A stretch of 64,000 nt of DNA. Source: Casuarina equisetifolia. Lineage: Eukaryota; Streptophyta; Magnoliopsida; Fagales; Casuarinaceae. The stretch covers positions 3,889,391-3,953,390 of the forward strand of contig CM052354.1 of NCBI GenBank assembly GCA_028551475.1. The letters run 5' to 3'. The position numbers and the translations under genes are program-made. Position 1 is the stretch's first letter, and each line of letters starts with the position of its first letter. The notes beneath the pieces were generated by a model that saw only the letters and a program-made list of their open reading frames with translations, did not search any database and was not told where the DNA came from. Shown in pieces: positions 46,003-57,995 of the stretch.

Positions 46003-46100
46003 TTTGTGGAAGCAAATGTGCGTGTCTAGTTCTTTAATTGTATTTTTGTTATTTCATAATAAGCTTTTTATTTTTTTATTATCTTGTTAGTTTATCCCAC

Positions 46101-46576
46101 TGTCGCAGGCAAGAAAGTAAGGATCTTTTGTTGTTTATAGTTTTGTGTAATATGTGAACTATGGGCTCAAGTGGGCCATTTAGTAATGGGTAGGACAGCC
46201 TTGCGTGGGGGCTTTTTGTTTTAGTAATGACAGTATTATAATTAAGCTAAAAACCTTGTAAAAGAGGGGAGGTCGACACCCAGAGAACCCTAGCTTGTTG
46301 TTTATGAAAATTGGCCTTCTAGCCGTCAGTGCTATGTCCCTTGTCGATGCAGAGGTGTTGTTTCCCTTGGATGCAGGTGTGTCGTGTCCACTTGATGCGG
46401 GTGAGTTCGTTTTGACTCTGTCTAAGATCCTTATTGTGATTGTGCTATTGTGTTGTTGTGCTGTTGTGTTGTGAAGATTGGTAGAAAGAAAAGAAATACT
46501 AAACCCAATAGGAGCCTAGATTGTCTTTTGCAATTTAGGAACCGGGTTTGTAAGGATTTGGATTTGGGTTGTGACA
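46101..46576 (+). repeat. 5' LTR of Ty3 element no. 2
   Basis: 476 bp, same length as the 3' LTR. It now sits where the DUF247-2 transcript would terminate. The ORF at 46450-46677 runs from the LTR into gag. Confidence 0.9.
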
Positions 46577-46608
46577 ATTTGGTATCTAGAGCCAAGTTCA
46601 AACCAACT

Positions 46609-49600
46609 ATGACAGATCAGATGTGGGTGAGAATCCAAGCCGACATGGATCGCCGTCAGGCTGAAATGGAACGGTGACAAGAGGAAAGTGAAAGGAAAAG
46701 GGAAGAGGGTAACCGGCGACTGCAAGATCAGTTCGCTCGGGATCAAGAGGTTACATCAAAAGAATTAAAAGATCTTTTGCTAGCATTCCAACGCTTGCAT
46801 GAGACTCATAATGACAAAAAAAATGGGGAGCTTTGATCAAAAAATAGGTGGGTCTACTTCGAGATCTAAAGATAAAAAAATTAAGAAAGAAGAAGAAGAA
46901 GAGGAGTTTGATGAAGAGGAGTCTTATAACCTGGATAAAAGGAGGAGAGATAGGAATGACAAAAATAACAAAAGGGCTGACCAAGATAATAATGAGCAGG
47001 AAAGACAGCCAACTAATCCTAGATTTGATTTCCCTCATTTTGCTGGAGGAAGCGATTCAACAAGTTGGATTTGTAGGGCAGAAGAGTTTTTTAGATTTAA
47101 TAACACAAGAGAGAGGGATAAAGTGTCAATTGCATCTTGGCACTTGGATAATGAAGCTCACTTATGTGTGGATGGATACAAAGGAAAGCTGAAGGAAGGC
47201 AAATCACGTGGTCTAATCTTAAGGATGCTTTAATCAAACGTTATGACCCATCAATGTATCAAGACCATCTCATGGATCTAATTAAATTGTAGCAAACAGG
47301 CTCTGTGGAGGAGTATGAGTTTAATTACATGCAACTCCTTATGAAAGTTGATTATGTGATAGATGAGCAGGAACTTACTTATTTCCTAGCAGGGTTAAAG
47401 GAGGGCCTTAGAAAGGAAGTTTAGTCCAAAAAACCTCAGGATTTGGCTGATGCTATTGGGTTGGCATACTTGTGGGAGGATAAGAATGTTCTGCCCAAGA
47501 AAGAAAGGTTCTTTACTCCAAAAGCTCAAATTCAGCCTAGTAACAATTGGAAAAAGGGGTCAGGTTCTTCTAAAACCCCTAAGTCATTAATGCCTAAAGA
47601 GATATAAGAAAGGCGTGAAAAAAGACTTTGTTTTAATTGTAATGAGAAATTTACACCAGGCCACAATTGTAAGGGTAAGTTTTTTGTAATGGCAATACTA
47701 GAGGAAGATGAGGATAAGGATGAGGATGAGGATGATGGGGCAAGTGTAGTGCCCGAGATAGTAGAGGAAGAACAACAAATGGTTGATTTAACCCCAAAGA
47801 TTTCCTGTAAAGCCATGTTGGGCAATTTAACCTTAGAGTCAATGAAAGGTGACACAAGTCTAAGAACTATGAGTGATGAGTAATTTTGGGATAGGTGCTA
47901 ATAAAGCTTGCATCCTAATGGACATGGGAAGTACTCATAATTTCTTAAGTACAAGGTTAGCTAAAAAATGGGGGTTAAAGGTGGATGATGGAAAAAACGT
48001 TGAGGTGATAGTAGCAAGCGGTGAAAAGTTGAAAAGTGAAGGGCTTTGTAAAGGGATTGAGGTGGTAGTGTAGAAAGCTAGGATGAAATTAGATTTTTGG
48101 TTACTCCACATACCTGGTTCTAAAGCAGTGTTGGGAGCTCAGTGGTTGCACACTTTAAGGGACATTGTATGGAATATGGAGGAGTTAAGGATGACTTTTC
48201 GAGTAGGGTTGAAAATGGTAACCATTTGAGGGGTTAAACCAGGAGAAAACCAGATTGTTGATGAGGAACTTATATCTAAAGAGATAAAGCATATGGGAGT
48301 GGGATTGTTGTTGCAAATACAAGAATTTTGTAAACCAAAGCTAGTGACTACAGATGGGAATGCACAAACTAGTGAAATAGTGGAAAAAGTGAGGTTGGAT
48401 AAGAAATTGCATGAGATCATACAAAAGTATGATGAATTGTTTGAGGAACCACAAGGATTGCCACCATTAAGAGAATTCAATCATCGTATACTCCTTAAAG
48501 AAGGAAGTGAGCCAATTGCCTCTAGACCATACCATTATCCCCACTATCAGAAAAATGAGCTAGAAAAAATGGTTGCACAGTTGTTAAACTTGGGAGCCAT
48601 TAGACTGAGCTCTAGCCCTTATTCTTCACCGGTACTTTTGGTTAGAAAACAAGACAAGTCCTGGAGACTTTGTGTGGATTATAAAACTTTAAATAAACAA
48701 ACAGTTAAGGATAGGTTCCCAATTCCCACAGTAGAAGAGCTCATAGATGAGCTACATGGAGCATAGTTTTTCACAAAATTGGATCTTTGGTCAAGATATC
48801 ATCAAATTATGATGCATTCAAAGGACATCTATAAAACAGCCTTTCAAACACACCAAAGGCACTATGAGTATTTGGTGATGCTTTTTGGATTATGTAATGC
48901 TCCTTCCACCTTTCAAGCTTTAATGAATACAGTTTCCCAATAGTTCTTAAGGAAGTTCATATTGGTATTTTTTGATGATATCCTCATTTATAGTAAGAGT
49001 TGGAGAGAACACGCGGAACATGTAAAGAGGGTATTTGGGGTGTTGAAAGACCATGTGCTAATTGTTAAGAAAAGCAAATGTTCCTTTGGACAGTCATCTG
49101 TTAAGTATCTTGGACATATTATTAGTGCAGTTGGGGTGTCTATGGATGATGAGAAGGTTTAGGATATGTTAGAGTGGGTTAAACCTACACAAGTTAAGGG
49201 GCTGCGGGGATTTTTAGGTTTGACAAGATATTACAAGCGTTTCATCGCGAATTATGCAAAAATTACAGCTCTTCTCACAGCCTTACTTAAGAAAAATAGT
49301 TTTCAATGGAACCTAATAGCAGAAAAGGCCTTTGAGGAATTAAAAAAAGATATGGTTTCTGCACTAGTACTAGCCTTACCAAACTTTGAGAAGGGGTTTA
49401 AGTTGGAGTGTGATGTATCAGGAATGGGAATTGGAGCGGTGCTATCTCAGGAAGGACATCCCATAGCCTTTTTTAGTTAAGCCCTATCAGGAAAGAATGC
49501 ATTGTTGTCAACTTATGAGAAAGAATTAATGGCTGTTGTTGTGGCAGTGAACAAATGGCAAAACTATTTATTGGGGTGAAGGTTTATTGTGAAAACAGAT

Positions 49601-51218
49601 CAGAAAAGCTTAAGGTATTTGTGGGAGCAGAAAATTTCAACACCATCTCAACAAAAATGGTTAATGAAGTTGATAGGGTTTGACTTTGTCATCGAGTATA
49701 AGCCTGGATGTGAAAACATGGTGGCAGATGCCCTATCTCAGAAGGAAGACTTTCATGGTGAAAGAGAAACACTAAGGGCTTTACAAGCCATTTCTGCCCC
49801 TCTTCCTTTATGGATAGAACCAATTCAAGAGGAAGTAAAAGAACAACCAGAGATGCAGAAATTAGTTCAACAAATACAAGCTGGAACACTTAGGGGACCA
49901 TGGCAGTACAAAAATAGGATTTTGTTCTACAAGGGTAAAATGTATTTGAGTCCTAACTCGGCATTATCAAGACCGCTAGTGGAAGAAATTCATGCAACAA
50001 CACATGAGGGGGTACACAAAACTCTTCAAAGGGTTTAGGCCACTTTCTTTTGGCGTAACATGAAAAGATTAGTGCAAGAAGTAATGCAAGAATGTATGGT
50101 ATGCTAGAAGAACAAGAGTTTGAACACACTTCCCGCTGGTCTCATGCAGCCATTACTGATTCCATAAGAGATTTGGACTGAATTATCAATGAATTTTATT
50201 GAGGGTTTGCCCAGTTCCAAGGGAAAGACTTGTATTTTGGTAGTGGTTGATAGGTTATCCAAAATGGCTCATTTCATACCTTTCAACCATCCTTACACTA
50301 TAGTCACAGTAGCAGAAGCATTTTTTCAAAACATTTACAGATTATATGGTTTACCAAAAAGAATAGTGTTAGATCGGGATAAAGTTTTTACTAGTTTATT
50401 TTGGCAAGAATTGTTTAACCTGCAGGGGACAAGATTGAACTATTCCATAATTAGATGGTCAAACTGAAGCAGTGAACCGAGTGTTGGAGATGTATCTGCG
50501 GTGCTTCACTGATGATCAACCTAAGTATTGGGTAAAATGGCTGCTAGGGGCTGAACTATGTTATAACACTAACATCCATGGATCATCTAGCAAAAGTCCT
50601 TATGAGGTAGTCTACGGACGCCCACCTCCTTCTCTTTTAGATTATGTTCCAGGGGCAACTTCTGTGGAGGCAGCAAATAAAGAGTTGATGACAAGAGATC
50701 ACATAATAAGAATGTTAAGGGAGAAGCTTATTGACTCCCAAAATTGGATCAGGAAAGTTTATGATAAAGGGAGGACAGATAGGGAGTTTCAGGTTGGAGA
50801 TATGGTATTGTTAAGGTTGCAACCTTATCGACAGTTGTCAGTAAGTATGAGACGACCTAATAAATTAAGGCCAATGTACTATGGCCCGTTTGAGGTGTTA
50901 GAAAGAGTAGGAACATTGGCATATAAGTTGAAACTACTTGAGGAGTCTAGAATTCATCCAATCTTTCATGTTTTAGCCTTGAAGAAGTTCATTGGCAGCC
51001 AAGTTCAAGTCCAAGCAGAATTACCCGCTTTTGTGGAGGCAGAGGGTATTATACTAGCTCAACCACAAGCCATTTTGCAAACTAGAGTGACAAAGGGCGA
51101 GAAACAAATACTCGTGCTTTGGAAAGGTTCATCCGCTATAGATGCCACTTGGGAGTCTGTTGACCAATTCTGCCTCAGGTATCCAGACTTCAACCTTGGG
51201 GACAAGGTTTTTCCTTAA
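46609..51218 (+). pseudogene. Gag-pol of Ty3 element no. 2, many stops
   Basis: Gag begins at ATG 46609 and is stopped at TGA 46675. A Gag core with 'FDFPHFAGG' lies at 46799-47233, a zinc knuckle 'CFNCNEKFTPGHNC' near 47630, a protease 'LMDMGSTHNFL' near 47910, RT from 48440 ('RLCVDYKTLN'; intact FFDD box near 48970), RNase H near 49400 ('LECDVSGMGIGAVL'), integrase from 49980 (zinc end 'HATTHEGVHK', catalytic blocks at 50190 and 50370), and a chromodomain near 51110 ('VLWKGSSAIDATWE'). More than a dozen in-frame stops and at least two frameshifts or small deletions (for example near 46700, 47190 and 50450) make it inactive. Most stops stand where Gln or Arg is expected. The frame ends at TAA 51216. 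Confidence 0.9.
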
Positions 51219-51230
51219 GGGGGAGGGAGT

Positions 51231-51706
51231 TGTCGCAGGCAAGAAAGTAAGGATCTTTTGTTGTTTATAGTTTTGTGTAATATGAGAACTATGGGCTTAA
51301 GTGGGCTATTTAGTAATGGGTAGGACAGCCTTGCGTGGAGGCTTTTTGTTTTAGTAATGACAATATTGTAATTAAGCCAAAAACCTTGTAAAAGAAGGGG
51401 GGCCAACACCCAGAGAACCCTAGCTTGTTGTTTATGAAAATTGGCCTTCTAGTCGTTGGTGTTGTGTCCCTTGTCGATGTAGAGGTGTTGTTTCCCTTAG
51501 ATGTAGGTGTGTTGTGTCCACTTGATGCGGGTGAGTTCATTTTGACTCTGTCTAAGATCCTTATTGTGATTGTGCTATTGTGTTGTTGTGCTGTTGTGTT
51601 GTGAAGACTGGTAGAAAGAAAAGAAATACTAAACCCGATAAGAGCCTAGACCGTCCTTTGCAATTTAGGAACCGAGTTTGTAAGGATTTGGATTTGGGTT
51701 GCGACA
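51231..51706 (+). repeat. 3' LTR of Ty3 element no. 2
   Basis: 476 bp, pairs with 46101-46576 and is followed by the TSD CCCAC. The ORF at 51580-51771 is LTR sequence. Confidence 0.9.
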
Positions 51707-51711
51707 CCCAC

Positions 51712-53150
51712 AATCAAAGAAAACACATGTTTTTATATATGTATTACTTGGCAACAAATAAGAGCATCTGAACAAGGTTGAGATAAAGAAAGAGATAGTT
51801 TTTGAAATGGGCAGGGAGAATTTACACATAGAGAGAAGTTTAGTAATCTAAGATTAGAACATAATTAAGAAATTTTAGAAAATTTAATTTAATATAGAAA
51901 ATATTGATCAGCCCAAAGAAGCCTAAATTTTTTGATTGATAAAATTGAATGATTTTTACCTTTAAAATTAAAATAATATTTTTTTGATAAATATATAAGT
52001 TTATTCATTGAAAAATAAAATCCACATATCCAATCATACCAAGAATATTCACACCTAATAATGTACATCATATATCAACCATCCTTGCTCCAATTACATA
52101 ATTAATTGACATTTAGTTGCCATCGATGCCCTGTTATCAATAACTCATAGCCAGCTCAAAATTATCTTTTGGCTAGACGACAAATTGTTCATGTATGATA
52201 TTTACTTACTTAATAAATACTTCATCACCTTTTGAAAGAGAAAAATAAAATACTAGAAGAAGCTGATAAAATAATCTACATTAAACAAAATGTAAATACA
52301 CGAATATGAATTTGAGACACCATAATCGTAGGGCTAGAAGGCCCTGCTTGGAGACTACACTCTGTTGAGCGTGATGGAATATCTTATATAAGACTCTCAC
52401 ACCAGTAAATGACCGAAAATTTCAAGCTTATACATGAAAAAATAATATAAAAAAGTGGCTGCCATACTTCATTAATTGCCTTGTCCAGCTTCGTCTCTTT
52501 GGTCAATGTCCAAATACTGCAAAGTATGAAAGTTGTGATTTTGCCTTATTACTCTGATCCTGCATGATGGGGTCTGGTTGAGCTTCTATGATTGCACCAA
52601 ATCATAATGGTTCGTACATATTTTCGTAAATGAGTGGGTAAATGGCCCCGACGAATTCCATCTTGGCTTGCGGGTTGCCCTTCATCTAGTCTTTTGCTTT
52701 CGTTTGCATTTATTTGGCCCGACTTGCTGACCAATAATTCTGAAAGTGAAACCTGTTAGGTCTTAGGCAACCCAGGTGTTTGAATTGTGTTCATGTGATA
52801 AGGTGAGACTATTTTTGGGTACGCTCTCTGGTTAAAGGTTTTGACTGAAATCTTACACCATATTTCCGTAATCACAAAAATATAAGCGAAGTAGGACTTT
52901 GATAGAAACATAATTATATATTTAGTTCACAATAAGAGTATTCAAGTAGAACAAAATGTATGCTTCACAAGACGAGTATTCAAGTGAAACAAAATTTATT
53001 AATTTCTGAAAACGTGTGTAGAAAATTTAGTATATTACAGTTCAAGGAATACAAAGAATTATCATAATAAAAGACAGTAACTTAAAAAATTAGTGTAGAA
53101 GGGAGAACAGTTTGAGACACCAGAAATTTAAGTATTTTGGTCCTCCAACT
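51712..53150. other. Unit 2 non-coding sequence
   Basis: Continues the unit 1 match (26150-27735 and 28316). About 120 bp present in unit 1 (27010-27130) are missing here, as is the 585-bp segment. No gene. Confidence 0.6.
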
Positions 53151-53384
53151 ATGCATTCTATACTCATCTGTACTGTTTTGTTTCTCTTTCTGATAAACGA
53201 ATGCTGTGGAAACAATGTAAAGCTGGGCAAATTGCTTCTACTAGGCTCCCTATCTCATGTGAGAATGCTTTTAGAAATGATTAGTTTGGTTTTGGGAATT
53301 ATAAGGCTCCATAGTGTTATGCCTATATGGCACCCTTTGTGTTTATGCTTTCTTAACACAAGTATGCTTAAGTTGAGATCCTAG
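53151..53384 (+). CDS. Small hydrophobic ORF, unit 2 (hypothetical)
   Basis: Counterpart of 28321-28530, starting MHSILICTVLFLFLI. The shared part differs by a few substitutions, and the 3' end is extended to 77 residues by an indel. Family not recognised; either a small secreted or membrane peptide or a chance frame. Confidence 0.2.
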   Translation: MHSILICTVLFLFLINECCGNNVKLGKLLLLGSLSHVRMLLEMISLVLGIIRLHSVMPIWHPLCLCFLNTSMLKLRS

Positions 53385-53559
53385 TTTGTAAGTTTCTCAA
53401 TTCTATTTTTCAATGACTAGTTTTATGCACTGCCCTTATATTCATGTGAAAAATGGATGTTATACTTAAACTTATTTGTTTTAATAAAATATATAAGGAT
53501 ACCACCATTGTTTAAAAATAATAATAATAAGTTAGTTCTACTCCTAGAATTTTTAAGTT

Positions 53560-54960
53560 ACAAATTCACATCCTTGAGACTTTAACATTGTGTTTGCTAC
53601 CATGCCTGCACTTGGTATGGTTTAAAGAGTTCTATTCCTCTATAAACACAACTTATTTAGCCTTTTGATTCCACTGCTAATCAACTTGCCCTTTGATGGA
53701 TAATTCCTTGTTTCTTAAAATATATAAAAATTGGGTAACTTTCACATGTAACATCATTTGCGTTGTTCTACATTGAAAGTGACAAACTCATCTCTAAATC
53801 AATTTTTGTTGTAACCCTACCACAATGACATTTACTTTACTACGAACATAAATGACATCTTAAAAGAGATACCCTTTTAAGTTTGAAACCTGCTGTTTGA
53901 TATAACTTTCTCAAACCAATCAAACCCATTTCAATTTATTCTTTCATTCACAAAGTTTCATTTAGAACATAACAAAGCTTCACTCACATTAAATGAAAAG
54001 TGGGTTACATAAATATGCTGAAACAACATGCCATTAAGGATTTCAAAAACCATTTGTTTTCTCCATTATTTTCACTTTTTGTTTTCTTTATGTCTTTTGT
54101 AAACACATTTTATTTAGTCTTTTAACTCCGTAACCAATTGACTAGTCATTCAATGGATATTTCCTTGATATAATTCATACAATATATGAAATTTAGGTAA
54201 TTTTCACATATAAAAGCTATTTGCATCATTCTATAATGAAAAGGCACATACTTATCTCCAAATCAATTTGTTTTGTAAACCCTATAGATTGATATGTGAT
54301 GTAACGCCAACAAACAAGACAACCTATTTTATCTCTCTAAAAAAGGATACTTTCTTTAAGCTTTTCAAAAAGCTATTGTTTTATATGACTTTCCCAAACC
54401 ATGTTTGTTTAACTTATTTCAACTTACTTTCTCATTCACAAATCTAAATTTCATTTAAGAAATGACATAATTTATATTATGCGTTTCTAAAGGAACATGA
54501 AGTTTACTCGTGCTAAATGACAAGTGAGTTATGTATACACATTATAACAATACATTGATGATGGATTTCAAAAGCCACTTGTTTTCTTTATTATTTTCCT
54601 GCCTTTTTGTTGGCTTTATGTCTTTAATAAACTCATGTTATTTAGCCTTTTAATTTCACAACCAATGGACTTGCCGTTTGATGGATACTTCCTTGATATA
54701 GTTCTTACATTATATGAAAACTAAGTAATTTTCACAGATAATGTTATTTGCATTATTCCACAATGAAAAGCTAAAAACTCATTTCTAAATCAATTTTTGT
54801 TGTGACCCTACTTGATGACATGATGTTCACTTTGAACGAAACAACAACTCTTTTTACCCATCTTAAAAGGTGTAGCCTTCTAAGCTCTTTTGGAGCCTAG
54901 TGTTTTATGTGACTATCCTAAACCCTCCTTTTTCAACCAATTTCATTTTACTTATTTTTT
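53560..54960. repeat. Three degenerate ~0.5 kb tandem repeats
   Basis: The order 'ccttttgattcc.c..ccaat', 'ttgatggata.ttccttg', 'taattttcacat', 'ccaaatcaatttttgttgt', 'aacctatttca' and 'aaatctaa.tttcattta' recurs at about 53650, 54120 and 54640. Each unit ends in a 'tcctaaaggaac' segment shared with 54980. Unit 1 retains only the end of one unit (about 28535-28700). No coding potential. Confidence 0.7.
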
Positions 54961-55885
54961 GCAAATCTAAGTTTCATTTAAGTTATGCATTCCTAAAGGA
55001 ACAAAAGGTTTACTCATGCTAAAAGACAAGTGGATTATGTGAAAGAACCGTGGAATTATTTTTGTGAAATGCATAAATTGCAATACGAACCACAAGTTCA
55101 TGTCAAGAAGTACAAGCAAGAAAAAGAAAATCAATGCAAAAAGAGAGAACGGAATATAGGAAAAAAAGTTCTTTAGAGGGGAGACTAGACAAACCAATAA
55201 TGAATTTTCAAAGAAAGAACAATCATTGAAATTAAGAGAATCAAAAGTCTTTGTTAATTAAGTGGGGAAAGAAAAGAAAATTTCAATCACCTTTTAGAAT
55301 ACATTTTCGTATTTGTTTTTGTTTACTCTTATGCATTTATATGGTAGTTTCTAAGCATAAAAAATAAATAAATAAAATGTCTTCCATTGATAAGAACTTA
55401 TGAATGATTGAGATATCAATTCATCATTAGTTTTATAACATCTCTAACATCCTCTCTTTCCATATACAACTTGTAGAATAACATAGTAAATAATTTATGT
55501 TTTGGTTCCATGCTTAGATTTTTCATTAAAGACAATCTACAATAACCCTAACTTTTTTACCAATTGGGATGGCCTACTTAATGTAAGTAGTGAAGTATGG
55601 TAAAGGATTAATGTTTTGGTTCCATCTTTTAGTTTTTCTATTGAAAATCTACAAATACTTTCATCTTATCTTATCTTTTCTATCAATTAAAATTTTAAAA
55701 GTTAAAATATGAATATCACATACTCTAATTTATAAATCCTCCAATTGTGATTATCAAAATCTAAAGACTGTTCCTTTCATTCTCAAAAGGAAAAGAAAAT
55801 CATGAAAACTTACTCTAATTTATAAGTTCTTCAATTGTGATTATCAAAATAAAAAAACTATTCCTTTCATTCTTAAAAGGAAAAG
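54960..55885. other. Upstream block of DEFL locus A', unit 2
   Basis: Matches 28620-29555. Contains the 95-bp pre-exon tandem duplication as in unit 1. In the first repeat an ATG survives at about 55802, but its frame closes after seven codons. Confidence 0.55.
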
Positions 55886-55891
55886 AAAATC

Positions 55892-56497
55892 ACAAAAACT
55901 CTCTCTATTTCTATAGTCCTAATAATTGTCCTTTGTCTTGGTGAGTATTTCATTGTCTATATGTGTGTTGTTCTACATTCTAATTCATAGAATTTCATTC
56001 CATTGGTCACTGGGAAAAAATCTCTAGCCTTTGAAACTCTCTAGATATACTAAGAACTCTGGTTACATTTAATTTGTTTTACCCTACAATTTCTAAAAAC
56101 CTTGATTTCGTGCATGATCTATTTTTTTATGGATTTTTCTTTATCATAATGTTGGAAAACTGTATTTTAACAAATGTGATTTTTTTTACGAGTTTTATTT
56201 AAATTTCATTATTACAATTTCAACCAACACCTGAGAAAAACCAATAAAATTTCAAACTGAAATTTAATCAAGTGTAGGAAGATATATTATTATTGTAACT
56301 CTAAAGAGTGTCTTTGTTTGCATAGGGAGTGAGGTCATGGCCGAGTATACAGGCCATGCCTGTTGCAAAACTGAGAAGATTGATCACTGCACAGTCCCGG
56401 CATGCAATCACTCGTGTGTACGCAAATGTGCGCCCATTGCTGGAACAGCACATGACACTGTAGTGGAGCTGCTTGCTTATGTTTTTATCCTTGCTAG
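55892..56497 (+). pseudogene. Defensin-like (DEFL) locus A', unit 2 copy
   Basis: Same structure as locus A: exon 1 55892-55940, intron 55941-56325, exon 2 from 56326. Cysteines are richer than in copy A: 'CC' at the first position, then C-x4-C-x3-C, an extra 'RKC', and after the frame change C-x4-C-x-C-x3-C with TAG at 56495-56497. The signal-peptide frame again starts with ACA instead of ATG, and the same 1-base gap separates the halves, so both lesions predate the large duplication. The 65-codon ATG frame at 56337-56534 lacks a signal peptide and loses the last four cysteines. It is the same locus read in the direct frame. Confidence 0.6.
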
Positions 56498-56539
56498 TGT
56501 ATATGATGGACTATCCGTTTTCCATCATAACTAAATATA

Positions 56540-57589
56540 GCTAAAACTAAAAGAGTTCAATAGTATTAATCTCTCTCTTTCAATTGAAACTACATATTAT
56601 AATATGACATCAGAGTTGGGATTTAAATGTGGCATTTTTCCACTTGCAAACAAAAATTACACAAGAAGTACTTGATTCATGCGTAGGGTAAAGATGTGTG
56701 TTAAAAAAATATTTTACATGACTTAGATCTTGTAATACTATCTTCTTTAAAATGAATGACTTATCTTCTTTTTATGAACCGATTGAAGGAAATAAATGAA
56801 TTTTTTAATAAATAGTTTTCACCACATTCATTTATGATAGTTCCAAAAAAAAATAATGATAATTCCACTTGTTATTCCTATCTCTTTTAGTGAAATGTGA
56901 AAGAAGAAAAGAAATGCATACTATTATATTTTCTATGAAAAAATTGTGGAATGTCTATTGTAAATGGATGAATTGCACCTAAGTGATACCAATATATATA
57001 TATATATATATTGGTATATATATATATATATATATTGGTATATATATATATATATATATATATAGTGCTGAGGATGAAAGTCCTACATAGAAAATATACA
57101 CTTTTTAGGTAGTGTTTGAATATAAAAAAATGGTCCCCAACTTATGAACTCCATATTGAGTTGGATTTTGGACTTTATAACAACTAGCCCATAACTTAAT
57201 GTAATTAAGTAAATTGGACTCTCATTATGAGTATCAAGTTGATAGTGCTTATATTAGAATTTAAAGAAAATAATTCATATCCAACTTAAAATTTAAAGTC
57301 ATTAAGTAGAGGTACATATCTTTTTTAAAATTATATTTTAGGTTTTTATATTTCTTATATAGGTAACATGCCCCTTCATCTTGAATATGAGGTAATACTT
57401 CCTAGGAGGATCTTTATTTACGAGCAAAAGGGTAGGCAATTGAACTTGAATTCTTAACAAAATCCTAAATAATGTGAGACAACACATCCATACTACAACA
57501 TGCCCCCTCTCGATGGTATCACCTTTTACTTGAATCTAACTTATCCAAATCTACAAAGGAGTTAAGACAAAGCCTGGTCTTTGATATTA
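56540..57589. other. Unit 2 non-coding sequence with TA repeats
   Basis: Matches 30210-31210, apart from the expanded TA tract at 56990-57063. No gene. Confidence 0.55.
56990..57063. repeat. Compound (TA)n microsatellite with palindromes
   Basis: Runs of TA separated by two 'ttgg' interruptions produce self-complementary segments (ACCAATATAT... pairing with ...ATATATTGGT). Unit 1 has only a short TA run at about 30685-30697. Confidence 0.9.
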
Positions 57590-57995
57590 TTAAAAGGACT
57601 AGACATGCCACCTACCACATCATCCATCACATCATCATGATGTGGGGCAACATTAGCCCTAAGGCCATGTCAGCAAGTACATGACTTGGATCCATAATCA
57701 TGACCCAACCCACGATTGTGTGCAAATGCTATCATGAGCAGCCGTGATTGTCGCTACCGCATCATCAGATTTTATTTTTAATTTCATTGCTACAAATTTG
57801 GAAGAATTTGTAATTGATTATATATTGATTTCTTTCTAATTTTTATTTGTAATCAATTGAATGAATAATCAAATAGATCATCAAAAATTTTACAAAATTC
57901 TGTGTTAGAGTTTTCAAATCCCCTTTTCATTCTTTCTCCCTCACAAAAATTGGATTTCCAGTCAATCTTACCCAAATAGATTTCTTTAAAATACT
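57590..57995. repeat. ~0.4 kb insert absent from unit 1
   Basis: Unit 1 reads straight through 'tttgatactatattag' at about 31218. Here the sequence is interrupted by about 400 bp beginning 'attaaaaggactagac' and ending 'tttctttaaaat'. It contains the palindrome 'cacatcatcatgatgtg'. Not assigned to an element class; the flanking duplication is unclear. Confidence 0.55.

Larger units (their letters stand above)
46101..51706 (+). mobile_element. Ty3 chromovirus no. 2, degenerate
   Basis: A 5606-bp element with 476-bp LTRs (46101-46576 and 51231-51706), TG...CA, and target duplication CCCAC (46096-46100 and 51707-51711). It lies about 100 bp past the DUF247-2 stop. Unit 1 has the empty site at 26145-26149, so insertion postdates the duplication. 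An iMet-type PBS (GGTATCTAGAGCC) begins four bases inside the 5' LTR. A polypurine tract TTAAGGGGGAGGGAG precedes the 3' LTR. I count about 28 differences between the LTRs (near 6%), 27 of them transitions. Domain order is the same as element no. 1, and the two are related but clearly different families. Confidence 0.93.
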
